NCBI RefSeq assembly: GCF_028745735.1
Contig: NZ_JAQZSM010000002.1
Coordinates: forward strand, 124,001 to 188,000
Source of the DNA: Roseinatronobacter alkalisoli
GTDB taxonomy: Bacteria; Pseudomonadota; Alphaproteobacteria; Rhodobacterales; Rhodobacteraceae
DNA: 64,000 bases
Direction: 5' to 3'
Positions 53,988 to 63,359 of the stretch are shown here, one piece after another; position 1 is the first letter of the stretch, and every line of letters starts with the position of its first letter. The notes below the pieces were generated by a model, which was not told the DNA's origin, searched no databases, and worked only from the letters and a program-made list of their open reading frames with translations. A program made the position numbers and the translations under genes.

Positions 53988-53990
53988 TCG

Positions 53991-55163
53991 ATGATGCGGG
54001 TTTCTGTATTCGGGGCCACCGGTTCTGTCGGGGAAAGCACGTTTGACCTGCTGGCCCGCCGCGATGACATCCGGACTGTTGCGCTGACCGGCGGGCGCAA
54101 TATTGCGCGACTTGCCCGGCAGGCACGTGAATTGCAGGCGGAAATCGCAGTCACCGCGCATGACGATTGCTATTTCGCGCTGAAAGAGGCGTTGGCCGGA
54201 ACCGAAATCAAGGTGGCCGCGGGTACGCAGGCCCTGATTGACGCGGCTGACCGCCCCGCCGATTGGGTGATGTCCGCGATTGTGGGGGCTGCGGGACTGG
54301 TGCCTGGGTTTCGCGCGCTGTCCCAGGGCGCCACACTGGCGTTGGCGAACAAGGAATCGCTGGTATCGGCAGGCCCATTGATGATGGCCTGCGCCGCACA
54401 GCATGGCGGGCGGATCCTGCCTGTGGACAGTGAACATTCGGCCGTGTTTCAGGCGTTGACCGGCGAAGATATTGCCGCGGTGGAACGTGTGGTGATCACA
54501 GCGTCCGGCGGGCCGTTCCGGAACTGGAGCAAGGCGCAGCTTGAACTGGCAACACTGGCGCAGGCGATGGTTCACCCCAACTGGTCAATGGGCCAGCGCA
54601 TCACCATTGATTCGGCCAGCATGTTCAACAAGGCGCTGGAACTGATCGAAACGCGCGAGTTCTTCGGCCTTGACCCCGCGCAGATTGAAACTGTCGTGCA
54701 TCCGCAATCCATTGTGCATGCGCTGGTGGGGTTCCGCGACGGGGCGATGATGGCGCATATGGGCATGCCCGACATGCGACATGCCATCGGATATGCCCTG
54801 AACTGGCCCGACCGCGCCGCGTTACCGGTGCCAAGGCTGGATCTGTCGGTCCTTGGTCGGCTGGATTTCGAAGCGCCTGATCCGGACCGTTTTCCCGCCC
54901 TGCAAATCGCACGTCATGTGATGGATCTGCGCGGGCATGCGGGCACTGCGTTCAACGCCGCCAAGGAAGTGGCGCTGGATGAATTCATTGCCGGGCATAT
55001 CGGTTTCATGGACATGGCCCGGCTGGTGGACAGGACATTGGACCAGCTTGTAGCGGACAGCGGGTTGACAGCGCCGGTGCGGGCGCTTGAATCCGTGCAG
55101 GCAATGGACCAAATGGCAAGAAGGGTCGCGCGTGAACTGGCGCGACAATTGCTTAAGAATTAG
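53991..55163 (+). CDS. dxr: 1-deoxy-D-xylulose 5-phosphate reductoisomerase
   Basis: First committed step of the MEP isoprenoid pathway, NADPH-dependent; the target of fosmidomycin. The 390-residue chain has the nucleotide-binding VSVFGATGSVGESTFDLL, LALANKESLVSAGPLM, and the metal site PVDSEHSAVFQAL. ITASGGPFRNWSKAQLELATLAQAMVHPNWSMGQRITIDSASMFNKALELIE carries the active-site loop. Start ATG 53991 or 53994. It lies between cdsA and rseP in the envelope block. Confidence 0.96.
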   Translation: MMRVSVFGATGSVGESTFDLLARRDDIRTVALTGGRNIARLARQARELQAEIAVTAHDDCYFALKEALAGTEIKVAAGTQALIDAADRPADWVMSAIVGAAGLVPGFRALSQGATLALANKESLVSAGPLMMACAAQHGGRILPVDSEHSAVFQALTGEDIAAVERVVITASGGPFRNWSKAQLELATLAQAMVHPNWSMGQRITIDSASMFNKALELIETREFFGLDPAQIETVVHPQSIVHALVGFRDGAMMAHMGMPDMRHAIGYALNWPDRAALPVPRLDLSVLGRLDFEAPDPDRFPALQIARHVMDLRGHAGTAFNAAKEVALDEFIAGHIGFMDMARLVDRTLDQLVADSGLTAPVRALESVQAMDQMARRVARELARQLLKN

Positions 55164-55202
55164 AAAGCGCGGTCAATTCCGGCGCGACAAAGGGGAACAC
55201 AG

Positions 55203-56537
55203 TTGGATCTTATCGGGTTTCTGCCCAGTTTTGGCAATTTTTTCTATACGATTGCTGCGTTTGTGGTTGTGCTTTCGGTCATCGTGGCGGTCCATGAATA
55301 CGGGCATTATATCGTCGGGCGTTGGTCGGGTATTCATGCGGATGTGTTTTCCATCGGGTTTGGTCCGGTTCTGGCCAGCCGCAAGGACCGGCGTGGAACC
55401 GTCTGGCAGGTCGCTGCGATCCCGCTGGGGGGCTATGTGAAATTCGCGGGCGACGCGGATGCGGCATCCGGCAAGGATGCAGGTGCGCTGTCTGCGATGG
55501 ATGAGGGGGCACGCCGCCGCACCATGCATGGTGCGCCCCTCTGGGCGCGTTCGGCAACTGTCGCGGCGGGACCGATTTTCAATTTCGTTTTCTCGTTCTT
55601 TGTTTTTGCCGCGCTGATGTTGGTGCAGGGCGTCGCTGTGGATGAACCCGTTGTGGGAGAAATCACATCGCTGCCCGCCCAGCCGTTCGACCTGGCGCAG
55701 GGTGACCGCATTCTGGCGATTGAAGGTATTGAAACCGCCACGCTGGGTGATTTCCTGTCTGCCGCCGAATCCCTGCCAGCTGAACCTGTGCTGAATTACC
55801 GTGTGGAACGTGACGGGCGCGTCATGCAGGTGTCAGGCCCCCATCCGCAGCCGCCGCTGGCGGGGTCCGTGGCGATGCAATCCGCCGCGCGTGAGGCGCG
55901 CATGCAAGCCGGCGATGTGATCACCGCTATCAACGGCACCCCCATCGCAACCTTCCGTGAGTTGCGCGAACTTGTCGCGCAATCAGGCGGGGCAGCGCTG
56001 GACCTGACTGTGTGGCGCGACGGCAATCTTCTGGATCTGACGCTGGTGCCGCGCAGCACCGACCTGCCTTTGCCCGATGGCGGCTTTGAAACCCGCTATC
56101 TGATCGGCCTGACATCGGGCGTGGTGTTTGCCTATGACACCCGGACGCCGGGCGTGGGCGAAGTTGCGGGTATGGCCGCAACCCAGATATGGCGCGTTCT
56201 GCGCACCTCTGTCGAGGGGCTGTATTATATGATTCTGGGCCAGATCAGCACATGCAACCTGTCCAGCCCCATCGGAATTGCCGAAGCTTCAGCCGCAATG
56301 GCCAGCGACGGGCTGTTCGAACTGGTTTGGTTCATTGCCGTTCTGTCCGTGGCCATTGGTTTTCTGAACCTGTTTCCCATACCGCCGCTGGATGGGGGAC
56401 ATCTGGTCTTCTATGCCTATGAAGCCGTGATGCGGCGCCCCGCAGGTGACGGGGCTGTGCGTATTCTTATGGCGATCGGGCTGTCGCTGGTGCTGACGCT
56501 GTTTGCGTTTGCGCTGTTCACTGATCTTACCTGCTGA
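55203..56537 (+). CDS. rseP: RIP metalloprotease RseP (site-2 protease)
   Basis: Inner-membrane zinc protease that cleaves anti-sigma factors and signal-peptide remnants within the membrane. The 444 residues carry HEYGH in helix 1 (His31, Glu32, His35; VIVAVHEYGHYIVGRWSGI), the LGGYVKFAGD turn, and two PDZ domains in the periplasmic loop (RILAIEGIETATLGDFLSAAES; ARMQAGDVITAINGTPIATFRELREL). The late metal ligand is in FPIPPLDGGHLVFYAYE. The start is TTG at 55203 with GGGGA ahead; no ATG is suitable. Downstream are a 53-aa membrane protein and bamA. Confidence 0.95.
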   Translation: MDLIGFLPSFGNFFYTIAAFVVVLSVIVAVHEYGHYIVGRWSGIHADVFSIGFGPVLASRKDRRGTVWQVAAIPLGGYVKFAGDADAASGKDAGALSAMDEGARRRTMHGAPLWARSATVAAGPIFNFVFSFFVFAALMLVQGVAVDEPVVGEITSLPAQPFDLAQGDRILAIEGIETATLGDFLSAAESLPAEPVLNYRVERDGRVMQVSGPHPQPPLAGSVAMQSAAREARMQAGDVITAINGTPIATFRELRELVAQSGGAALDLTVWRDGNLLDLTLVPRSTDLPLPDGGFETRYLIGLTSGVVFAYDTRTPGVGEVAGMAATQIWRVLRTSVEGLYYMILGQISTCNLSSPIGIAEASAAMASDGLFELVWFIAVLSVAIGFLNLFPIPPLDGGHLVFYAYEAVMRRPAGDGAVRILMAIGLSLVLTLFAFALFTDLTC

Positions 56538-56644
56538 GTTGGTGTTTCCGGACGGCGCATGACGGGATCGCGCCGCCGATGTGACACGGCTTTGCCCCAT
56601 TCATGCCCTGTTTTCCTGCAAGATATACCCTGCAGGAGGCATGA

Positions 56645-56806
56645 ATGGCTTATATCGACAGTGAACTACGCAATGTCCGTATTGTCTGGGATACAATCGC
56701 AGACCGGCTTTTTATCATCGCGCTGATTGCTGCGGGTATGGCGGTGGCGGGAGTGTTATCGGCGTATCTGGGCTATGTGCCCCATGAAATAGTACCGCCG
56801 CGCTGA
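56645..56806 (+). CDS. Small single-helix membrane protein (53 aa) between rseP and bamA
   Basis: A 53-residue protein beginning MAYIDSELRNVRIVWDTIAD, with one strong transmembrane helix (LFIIALIAAGMAVAGVLSAYLGY) and a short tail VPHEIVPPR. An excellent AGGAGG stands at the right distance before the ATG at 56645. It would be an inner-membrane miniprotein with the N-terminus on one side of the bilayer and the short tail on the other. No family is recognised. Its place between rseP and bamA, before a long hairpin, suggests a role in the envelope, but this is guilt by association only. It is too short for ordinary gene callers. Confidence 0.62.
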   Translation: MAYIDSELRNVRIVWDTIADRLFIIALIAAGMAVAGVLSAYLGYVPHEIVPPR

Positions 56807-56841
56807 AAGTCGCCCGCCGATACTCCTTGATTCCAGCAGAT

Positions 56842-56870
56842 CAAAATGCGCGCCCGTCGCGCGCATTTTG
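56842..56870 (+). terminator. 12-bp hairpin upstream of bamA
   Basis: Perfect arms CAAAATGCGCGC (56842-56853) and GCGCGCATTTTG (56859-56870) with loop CCGTC, 36 bp after the small membrane gene. It probably ends the rseP transcript and separates bamA, which then needs its own promoter in the following 127 bp. Confidence 0.65.
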
Positions 56871-56997
56871 CTGTATCTCGCTGCCTGACAGGCAACACCT
56901 GCGCGCCAAGATGAATTCGCGCCGCGATTGCTTTGACTCTTTTGTCTGAACTCGCTAGGCAGTGTGATAACAATAAAGCGGAAATACGGGGCCGGAT

Positions 56998-59361
56998 ATG
57001 CGCGGAATTCTTGGGATGCTGCCGTCGCGCGCAAAGGGTAAGGGCGCGTCTGCGCACCTCTTTGCTGCGGCAATCTTTTGTTTTGTTTCATTGGTGAATG
57101 TTGCGTTTGTTGCACCTGCACAAGCGCAGAATTTCCAGTTCACGACCATTTCGATTGATGGCAATGTGCGGGTGGACGATTCCACCATCATCGGGCTTGC
57201 GGGAATCAGGCCGGGACAATCTGCAAGTGCGGCGCAGGTCAATCGCGCCCTGACACAATTATCCGGTTCGGGTCTGTTCGAAGATGTATCGGTCGAACCG
57301 CGCGGGAACACGCTGCTGATAACTGTCAGGGAATACCCCGTTATCGGGGTGGTGAATTTCGAAGGAAACCGCCGCCTTGACGATGATGTCATTGCCGAAG
57401 TGGTGCAGACCACCGCCGGGCGCGTCCTGTCGCCGTCCCAGGTCGAAGCAGATGCGCGCGCGATCGCAGAACTGTATAGCCGCCGTGGCCGCACTGCTGC
57501 CGAAGTGACACCCGAAGTATTGCCGCGCGGCAACAACCGCGTCGATCTGGCCTTTGTCATCCGCGAAGGGAACGTGGTTGAGATCGAGCGCATTTCCTTC
57601 GTCGGCAACCGCGCGTTTTCCAACTATCGCCTGCGTCAGGTGCTCAGCACCAAACAGGCGGGTATCCTGCGCCTGATTATCCAAAGCGATACATTTATTG
57701 CCGAACGCATCGCGCTGGATCGTCAGCTTCTGACTGATTTCTACCTGTCGCGTGGGTATGTCGATTTCGAAATCCTGTCGGTAACCCCGGAAATCGCGCG
57801 CGAACGCGACAGATTCTTCCTGACGTTCAATCTGCGCGAGGGCCAGCAATACCGCTTCGGCAATGTTACCGTCGTCAGCGAGGTGGAGGGAATCAACGCT
57901 GCTGATTACGAAGGCGAAGTCCAGAATCCTGCGGGCGCGCTTTTCACCCCCAACACGCTGGATCTTAACATCGCGCGGCTTGAACAACGGGCCGAACGCC
58001 AAGGTCTGCGCTTCATCCGTGCGGAACCGCGCTTTACCCGCAACAACCGCACGCAGACGATTGATGTTGAATTCGCAATCGTGCGCGGTGAACGTATTCT
58101 GGTTGAACGTATCGATATTCAGGGCAACACCACCACGCAGGACCGTGTGGTCCGCCGTCAGTTCCGGTCCGCCGAAGGCGACTCGCTGAACCCACGTGAG
58201 ATCCGCGAAGCGGCTGAACGTATCCGCGCGCTTGACTATTTCACGGATGTGAATGTCGAACCGCGAGCGGGCAGTGCCCCTGATCAGGCAATTCTGGATG
58301 TCGAGGTTGAGGAAACGACCACGGGTTCGCTGGGCTTTTCAGTCAGCTATTCAGCAAATGACGGGATTGGGTTCGGCATCAGCTTTTCGGAACTGAACTT
58401 TCTTGGTCGCGGGCAGGAAGTCGCTGTCGCGTTCAACGTGATCAAAGGGTCGCGCGACATTTCGCTGTTCTTCACGGAACCGGCGCTGTTTGACCGTGAC
58501 CTGTCCTATACGCTGGGAATCGGGTATCAGGAAACATCGTCGCTGAATTCCCGCTTTGACACTCGCGAAGCCTTTCTGAACAATTCGATCAGTTTCCCGA
58601 TCAGCGAATTCGGGCGTCTGCAATTGCGTCAGGGTCTGGTGATGGACAGGCTGAAGGGGTTGGATGCGGCATCGTCTGAACGCATTCGTCTGGATGAAAC
58701 CGCAGGCACCGCAGTCACCGGTTCACTTGGCTATACCTATAGCTACGACACGCGCAATGTCGGCATTGACCCGACACGCGGGATGATCCTGAGCTTCTCG
58801 CAGGATTTCGGGGTCGGTAACCAAAGCCGGCGCTATGTCCGGTCGGAAGCGCGTGCGGGCTATGAAATGGCGATCTTCAATGAAGATGTGACCCTTACGG
58901 GGGATGTGCGCGCCGGGATGCTGCATATGATCAACGGGTCATCGCGTTTCCGCGAACGTTTCCAGTTGGCCAGTGTGATGCGTGGTTTCCGTGCAGGTGA
59001 TTCCGGTCCGCGTGATTTCGGTGCCGGAAATGACGATGTACTTGGCGGTAACCGGTATTTTGCAGCTACCGCCGAAGCGCGCTTTCCACTGGGCACGCCC
59101 GAAGAATACGGGCTGTCAGGCGGTATATTTGCCGATGTCGGGTCCGTCTGGGGTGTGGATAACGTTGGAATTGCTGGTGTGGACATGACCAGTCCTGCTG
59201 GTGAGAATTCCAACAAGATGCACCTTCGCGCCACCCTGGGGGTCTCGCTGTTCTGGGACAGCCCGCTGGGTACGCTGCGCTTCGACTTCTCGCGGCCAAT
59301 CCGCAAGCGCCCCTATGACCGCACGCAGAATTTCGACTTCACGATTGTTTCGAATTTCTGA
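56998..59361 (+). CDS. bamA: Outer-membrane protein assembly factor BamA
   Basis: Omp85 protein that folds and inserts beta-barrel proteins into the outer membrane. The 787 residues have a signal peptide (ending APAQAQ), then five POTRA domains (FTTISIDGNVRVDDSTI; VIGVVNFEGNRRLDDDVI; IERISFVGNRAFSNYRL; and two more to about residue 440). The barrel includes the conserved GTAVTGSLGYTYSYDTRN region and a C-terminal strand ending in Phe (FDFTIVSNF). The RGF-type lid motif appears as VMRGFRAGDSGPRD. The ATG at 56998 is standard. The stop overlaps the next gene by one base. The partner BamD is at 30974. Confidence 0.97.
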   Translation: MRGILGMLPSRAKGKGASAHLFAAAIFCFVSLVNVAFVAPAQAQNFQFTTISIDGNVRVDDSTIIGLAGIRPGQSASAAQVNRALTQLSGSGLFEDVSVEPRGNTLLITVREYPVIGVVNFEGNRRLDDDVIAEVVQTTAGRVLSPSQVEADARAIAELYSRRGRTAAEVTPEVLPRGNNRVDLAFVIREGNVVEIERISFVGNRAFSNYRLRQVLSTKQAGILRLIIQSDTFIAERIALDRQLLTDFYLSRGYVDFEILSVTPEIARERDRFFLTFNLREGQQYRFGNVTVVSEVEGINAADYEGEVQNPAGALFTPNTLDLNIARLEQRAERQGLRFIRAEPRFTRNNRTQTIDVEFAIVRGERILVERIDIQGNTTTQDRVVRRQFRSAEGDSLNPREIREAAERIRALDYFTDVNVEPRAGSAPDQAILDVEVEETTTGSLGFSVSYSANDGIGFGISFSELNFLGRGQEVAVAFNVIKGSRDISLFFTEPALFDRDLSYTLGIGYQETSSLNSRFDTREAFLNNSISFPISEFGRLQLRQGLVMDRLKGLDAASSERIRLDETAGTAVTGSLGYTYSYDTRNVGIDPTRGMILSFSQDFGVGNQSRRYVRSEARAGYEMAIFNEDVTLTGDVRAGMLHMINGSSRFRERFQLASVMRGFRAGDSGPRDFGAGNDDVLGGNRYFAATAEARFPLGTPEEYGLSGGIFADVGSVWGVDNVGIAGVDMTSPAGENSNKMHLRATLGVSLFWDSPLGTLRFDFSRPIRKRPYDRTQNFDFTIVSNF

Positions 59362-59963
59362 TGATGCGGCCTGATTGGGTCTTGGCATGGATCGGGGCGG
59401 CAGGCATTCAGCTTGCCGCCCCTGGCTTTGCGCAAGGCACGCAGGGGTTTCCCCTTGGGCAGAGTTTTGATGAAGCCGCCCCGACGCTTCAACTGCGCAC
59501 ATTGAACGAAGAACGCCTGTTTCGCGATTCCGCCTTCGGGCAGCGGGTCGCGGCGGAAATTGATGCGGCTTCGCGCGCGCTGGAACTCGAAAATGAAGAA
59601 TTGCTGGAGCAGTTGACCACGCGCGAACTGGAACTGACCGAAGCGCGCGCCACCATGCCGCCCGTGCAGTTTCGCGCCGCAGCCGAAGCTTTTGACCGCG
59701 AAGCAGAGGCCATCCGGCGGTCACAGGCGGAAAAACGGCAACGCCTGAGTATGTATGAAGATGCCGAGCAGCGCCGCTTCTTTCAACTGGCCGCCCCGGT
59801 TTTACAGCAAGTGCTGGTGTCCGAAGGCGCGCAGGTGCTGATCGATTCGCGCGCTGTCATCATCGGGGTTTCCGGCATGGACATGACCGACCCCTCCATC
59901 GCCGCGTTGAATGAGGGGATCGGTGATGGCGCCCCCTCTCCCACCCCGCTGCGCGTGCCTTGA
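59361..59963 (+). CDS. skp: OmpH/Skp family periplasmic chaperone
   Basis: A 200-residue protein with an N-terminal signal (WVLAWIGAAGIQLAAPGFAQ) and a long alpha-helical region rich in Glu, Arg and Ala (residues 50-160). This forms the tentacles of Skp-like trimers that carry unfolded outer-membrane proteins to BamA. The C-terminal QVLVSEGAQVLIDSRAVIIG is the OmpH-family core. It starts in the bamA stop (TGATG), so it is made with BamA. Start ATG 59361 or 59364. It is followed by fabZ after about 120 bp; in E. coli lpxD would lie between them and is absent here. Confidence 0.88.
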   Translation: MMRPDWVLAWIGAAGIQLAAPGFAQGTQGFPLGQSFDEAAPTLQLRTLNEERLFRDSAFGQRVAAEIDAASRALELENEELLEQLTTRELELTEARATMPPVQFRAAAEAFDREAEAIRRSQAEKRQRLSMYEDAEQRRFFQLAAPVLQQVLVSEGAQVLIDSRAVIIGVSGMDMTDPSIAALNEGIGDGAPSPTPLRVP

Positions 59964-60083
59964 GGATGGGTGCGCCGGGCCGCTTGTCACGCGGGCCGCA
60001 GCTTGGTAAATCAGCGCGAATTGGGCTGCATCCCGCTGTTGTGGGGCGTTCAGGCCGTGACCAACAGTGAAGGAAGCCTTTAT

Positions 60084-60575
60084 ATGACCGCTCAGGCGCA
60101 CCCGCAGGACCATATTGTCCCGACAGACGCAGACCTTACCACGATCATGAAGATCATTCCGCACCGGTATCCGTTCCTGCTGGTTGACAAGGTGCGCGAT
60201 GTTGTGGCGCGCCAATCCGCCGTCGGCATCAAGAATGTTACCTTCAATGAGCCGCATTTTCAGGGCCATTTCCCCGGTGCGCCCATCATGCCCGGCGTTA
60301 CAATCGTCGAGGCAATGGCCCAGACCGCGGCCGTTCTGGTGGGCCTGTCGGTGGGTTTCGGCGACAAGGCCCCGCTAGTTTACTTCATGTCCATCGACAA
60401 GGCCAAGTTCCGGCGCAAAGTTGTGCCCGGAGACGTGCTGGAACTGCATGTGCAGGTCAAGCGCGGGTCCACCAAGATATGGAAATTCGAAGGTGTGGCC
60501 AAGGTGAATGGCCAGATCGCGGCGGAAGCGGAATTCGCCGCCATGATCGATGCCAGTGCAACGACCGCTGAATGA
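60084..60575 (+). CDS. fabZ: 3-hydroxyacyl-[acyl-carrier-protein] dehydratase FabZ
   Basis: Dehydrates 3-hydroxyacyl-ACPs of all chain lengths in fatty acid and lipid A acyl synthesis. The 163-residue hot-dog protein shows [20 protein letters not shown], the catalytic His in [22 protein letters not shown] with the catalytic Glu, and [19 protein letters not shown]. The ATG at 60084 follows AAGGAAG; the longer frame is rejected. It is coupled to lpxA by an ATGA overlap. FabZ competes with LpxA for 3-hydroxyacyl-ACP, which explains the coupling. Confidence 0.96.
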   Translation: MTAQAHPQDHIVPTDADLTTIMKIIPHRYPFLLVDKVRDVVARQSAVGIKNVTFNEPHFQGHFPGAPIMPGVTIVEAMAQTAAVLVGLSVGFGDKAPLVYFMSIDKAKFRRKVVPGDVLELHVQVKRGSTKIWKFEGVAKVNGQIAAEAEFAAMIDASATTAE

Positions 60576-61378
60576 GTGCGGGCATGATTGACCCCAGCGC
60601 AGAAATTCACCCGATGGCGGTTGTTGAACCCGGCGCAACCATCGGGCCGGATTGCAGTATCGGCCCCTTCGCCATTATCGGCGCAGAGGTGACACTGGGG
60701 CGGGGCGTGACGGTCAAACCGCACGCGCTGGTCACCGGCTGGACCGATATCGGCGATGAATGCACCATTTTTTCCTTCGCATCCGTGGGCGAAATCCCAC
60801 AGGATCTGAAATACGCGGGCGAACATACGCGGCTGATTGTGGGCAAAAAATGCCGCATCCGCGAAAATGCTACGCTGCATATCGGCACAGATGGCGGCGG
60901 CGGCGTTACCCGCATCGGTGATAGCTGCCTTATCATGGCGGGCGCGCATGTGGGTCATGACGCGCAGATTGGTGACAATGTTATCCTGGCAAATTATGTG
61001 GGTGTTGCGGGCCATGCTGTCATTGAAACCAATGTCATCATCGGTGCGCTGGCAGGCGTGCATCAGTTCGTGCGCGTGGGCGAAGGCGCGATGATCGGCG
61101 GGCTGACGCGCGTTACCCATGATGTCATGCCGTTCGGGCTGGTATCCGGGCCTGATGGTACGCTGGAAGGGTTGAACCTGATCGGCCTGAAACGGCGCGG
61201 CATGGCGCGCGATGACATTTCCGCGTTGCGTGCGGCCTATAAGCGGCTGGCCAATGGTGACGGTTCACTTGCTGACATGGCACAGGCCTTGCTGCAAGAC
61301 AGCAGTTCCGATGCTGTGCAGCAAGTGGCGCGTTTCTTCACCGACCACAGCAGCCGCAGCTTTCTGCGTCCGAAATGA
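60572..61378 (+). CDS. lpxA: Acyl-[ACP]--UDP-N-acetylglucosamine O-acyltransferase
   Basis: First acylation of UDP-GlcNAc for lipid A. The 268-residue left-handed beta-helix protein has hexapeptide repeats from [22 protein letters not shown] on. Also visible are the catalytic His region [29 protein letters not shown], the substrate motif [21 protein letters not shown], and the helical C-terminus [24 protein letters not shown]. The start overlaps the fabZ stop (ATGA), and its own stop overlaps lpxI the same way. Met5 at 60584 is an alternative start. Confidence 0.96.
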   Translation: MSAGMIDPSAEIHPMAVVEPGATIGPDCSIGPFAIIGAEVTLGRGVTVKPHALVTGWTDIGDECTIFSFASVGEIPQDLKYAGEHTRLIVGKKCRIRENATLHIGTDGGGGVTRIGDSCLIMAGAHVGHDAQIGDNVILANYVGVAGHAVIETNVIIGALAGVHQFVRVGEGAMIGGLTRVTHDVMPFGLVSGPDGTLEGLNLIGLKRRGMARDDISALRAAYKRLANGDGSLADMAQALLQDSSSDAVQQVARFFTDHSSRSFLRPK

Positions 61379-62202
61379 GCCGTACCGCGCTGATATCCGG
61401 CAAGGGCCGTTTGCCACAATTGTTGGCGGAACGCCTGCAATCAGCGGGTGAAAGCCCGCTATTGGCCGAGATGGAGGGTTTTGAAAGTCAATGCGCCGGA
61501 TTTGGCCCGGTTGAACGCTTCCGGCTGGAACGGCTGGTTCCCTTTCTGGACCGCTTGCAGGATCAGGGGGTAACCCGTGCAGTGTTTGCAGGGGCAGTGC
61601 ATCGCCCGCGGCTGGACCCGTCCTTGATTGACCCCGCCACCGTGCAGCTTTTGCCGCGGATCATGGCCGCGATGCAGCAGGGCGACGATGGCACACTGCG
61701 CGAAGTGATTGCCCTGATGGGGGAATGGGGGATTGATGTTGTGGGTGCGCAGGACATCTGTCCTGAATTGCTGGCCGATGCGGGTGTTCTGGGGGATGTG
61801 CAGCCATCGTCGCAGGACAAACAGGATGCCATGCGCGGGTTTCGCGTGTTGCAGGTGATGGGTGCGGCCGATGTGGGGCAGGGCTGCGTCGTTGCGCGCG
61901 GCCAGTGTCTGGCGATGGAGGCGCTGCCGGGAACAGATGTCATGCTGGCCCACCTGGCCGATCTGCGCGCGCAGGGCGTGGAACTGCCTGCGGGCGGGGT
62001 ATTCTGCAAGGCCCCGAAACCGGATCAGGACCGCCGGATTGACCTGCCTGCGCTGGGGCCGGATACAGTGGATGCTGTTCACCGCGCCGGGCTGCGCGGC
62101 ATTGCCTTTGATGCGGGTGGGGTGTTGTTGATTGACCGCGACCAGATGTTGGCGCAGGCCAATGCGCTTGGGGTATTCCTGTGGGCCATGGACGCGCCTT
62201 GA
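61375..62202 (+). CDS. lpxI: UDP-2,3-diacylglucosamine pyrophosphatase LpxI
   Basis: Releases lipid X and UMP from UDP-2,3-diacylglucosamine in lipid A synthesis. LpxI replaces the unrelated LpxH in most alphaproteobacteria. The 275 residues match DUF1009: TALISGKGRLPQLLAERLQ, GVTRAVFAGAVHRPRLD, a QGDDGTLREVIALMGEWGIDVVGA segment, and the C-terminal VFCKAPKPDQDRRIDLPALGPDTVDAVHRAGLRGIAFDAGGVLLID with the catalytic-domain acidic residues. It overlaps lpxA by four bases and the start of lpxB by four. Confidence 0.95.
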   Translation: MSRTALISGKGRLPQLLAERLQSAGESPLLAEMEGFESQCAGFGPVERFRLERLVPFLDRLQDQGVTRAVFAGAVHRPRLDPSLIDPATVQLLPRIMAAMQQGDDGTLREVIALMGEWGIDVVGAQDICPELLADAGVLGDVQPSSQDKQDAMRGFRVLQVMGAADVGQGCVVARGQCLAMEALPGTDVMLAHLADLRAQGVELPAGGVFCKAPKPDQDRRIDLPALGPDTVDAVHRAGLRGIAFDAGGVLLIDRDQMLAQANALGVFLWAMDAP

Positions 62203-63359
62203 AGATCTTTGTCATCGCGGGTGAACCCTCGGGTGACAAGCTGGGCGGTGCGCTGATGGCGGGACTGCGCCAATTGGCACCGGATGTGGAATTTTCCGGT
62301 GTTGGCGGTGATGACATGGCGGCGCAGGGGTTGGCGTCCTTGTTTCCGATGTCGGATTTGTCGGTGATGGGGCTGGCAGAGGTGTTGCCGCGCATCCGAC
62401 TGTTACGTGCGCGTATCCGTGAAACCGCAGCGGCGATTGCTGTTGCCGCGCCGGATCTGGTTATCACCATCGATAGCCCCGATTTTTGTCTGCGTGTGCT
62501 GAAGCTGGCCCGCGCTGCATCCCCCCGCTTGCCGGTGGTGCATTATGTGGCGCCATCGGTCTGGGCGTGGCGGCCAAAGCGGGCAGCGCGCATGGCCCCG
62601 CTGGTGGATCATGTGCTTGCCCTGCTGCCGTTTGAACCGCCCTATATGACGGCGGCTGGCATGAGTTGCGATTTTGTTGGTCATCCGGTAGTGGCCGAAC
62701 CACGCGCGCCTGCGTCAGACGTTGCGCAGTTGCGTGCCGGGCATGACGGCCCGCTGGTGCTGGCATTGCCGGGGTCGCGGCGTGGTGAAATCGCGCGTCT
62801 TGCACCGCGTTTCGGGCAGGCATTGGCGCAGGCACTGCCGGAAAATGCCCGCGTTCTGGTGCCCACGGTGCGTGCGCAGGCTGATTTCATGCGCGCACAG
62901 GTCGCGCAATGGCCGGTACATGCTGCGGTGCTGGAGGACAGCGCCGCCAGACGGGCGGCCTTCGCCGCCGCTGATGTGGCGCTGGCGGCATCTGGCACAG
63001 TGTCGCTGGAACTGGCCGCGAATGAAACCCCCATGGTTATCGCTTATGATCTGGCCCTGTTGACCAGATTTCTGGCGCAACGCCTGATCCGGCTGGATAC
63101 GGTCACACTGGTCAATCTGGTGTCTGAAACACGCGCCATCCCCGAATTTCTGGGGCGCGATTGCCAGCCTGACCGGATTGCTGTGGCGTTGAAAAACCTG
63201 CTGGATGATGCGGGTACCCGCGCCGCGCAGCTGGACGCAATGGCCCTGACAATGGCGCGGCTTGGGCAGGGGGGCACGCCACCGGGACAGCGCGCCGCAC
63301 AATCCGTGCTGGATTTCATGGCTTCGCAAGCGGGTGATGGTCCAGTACCAGCGTTTTAA
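62199..63359 (+). CDS. lpxB: Lipid-A-disaccharide synthase
   Basis: GT-B glycosyltransferase that joins UDP-2,3-diacylglucosamine and lipid X. The 386-residue product shows IFVIAGEPSGDKLGGALMAGLRQL, FSGVGGDDMAAQGL, HYVAPSVWAWRPKRAARM, LALLPFEPPYM, FVGHPVVAE, LALPGSRRGEIARLAP and SGTVSLELAANETPMVIAYD. The most likely start is TTG at 62199, in the lpxI stop (TTGA), giving MKIFVIAG; a GTG at 62181 is the alternative. The C-terminus overlaps the convergent xerD by 44 bp. Confidence 0.95.
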   Translation: MKIFVIAGEPSGDKLGGALMAGLRQLAPDVEFSGVGGDDMAAQGLASLFPMSDLSVMGLAEVLPRIRLLRARIRETAAAIAVAAPDLVITIDSPDFCLRVLKLARAASPRLPVVHYVAPSVWAWRPKRAARMAPLVDHVLALLPFEPPYMTAAGMSCDFVGHPVVAEPRAPASDVAQLRAGHDGPLVLALPGSRRGEIARLAPRFGQALAQALPENARVLVPTVRAQADFMRAQVAQWPVHAAVLEDSAARRAAFAAADVALAASGTVSLELAANETPMVIAYDLALLTRFLAQRLIRLDTVTLVNLVSETRAIPEFLGRDCQPDRIAVALKNLLDDAGTRAAQLDAMALTMARLGQGGTPPGQRAAQSVLDFMASQAGDGPVPAF

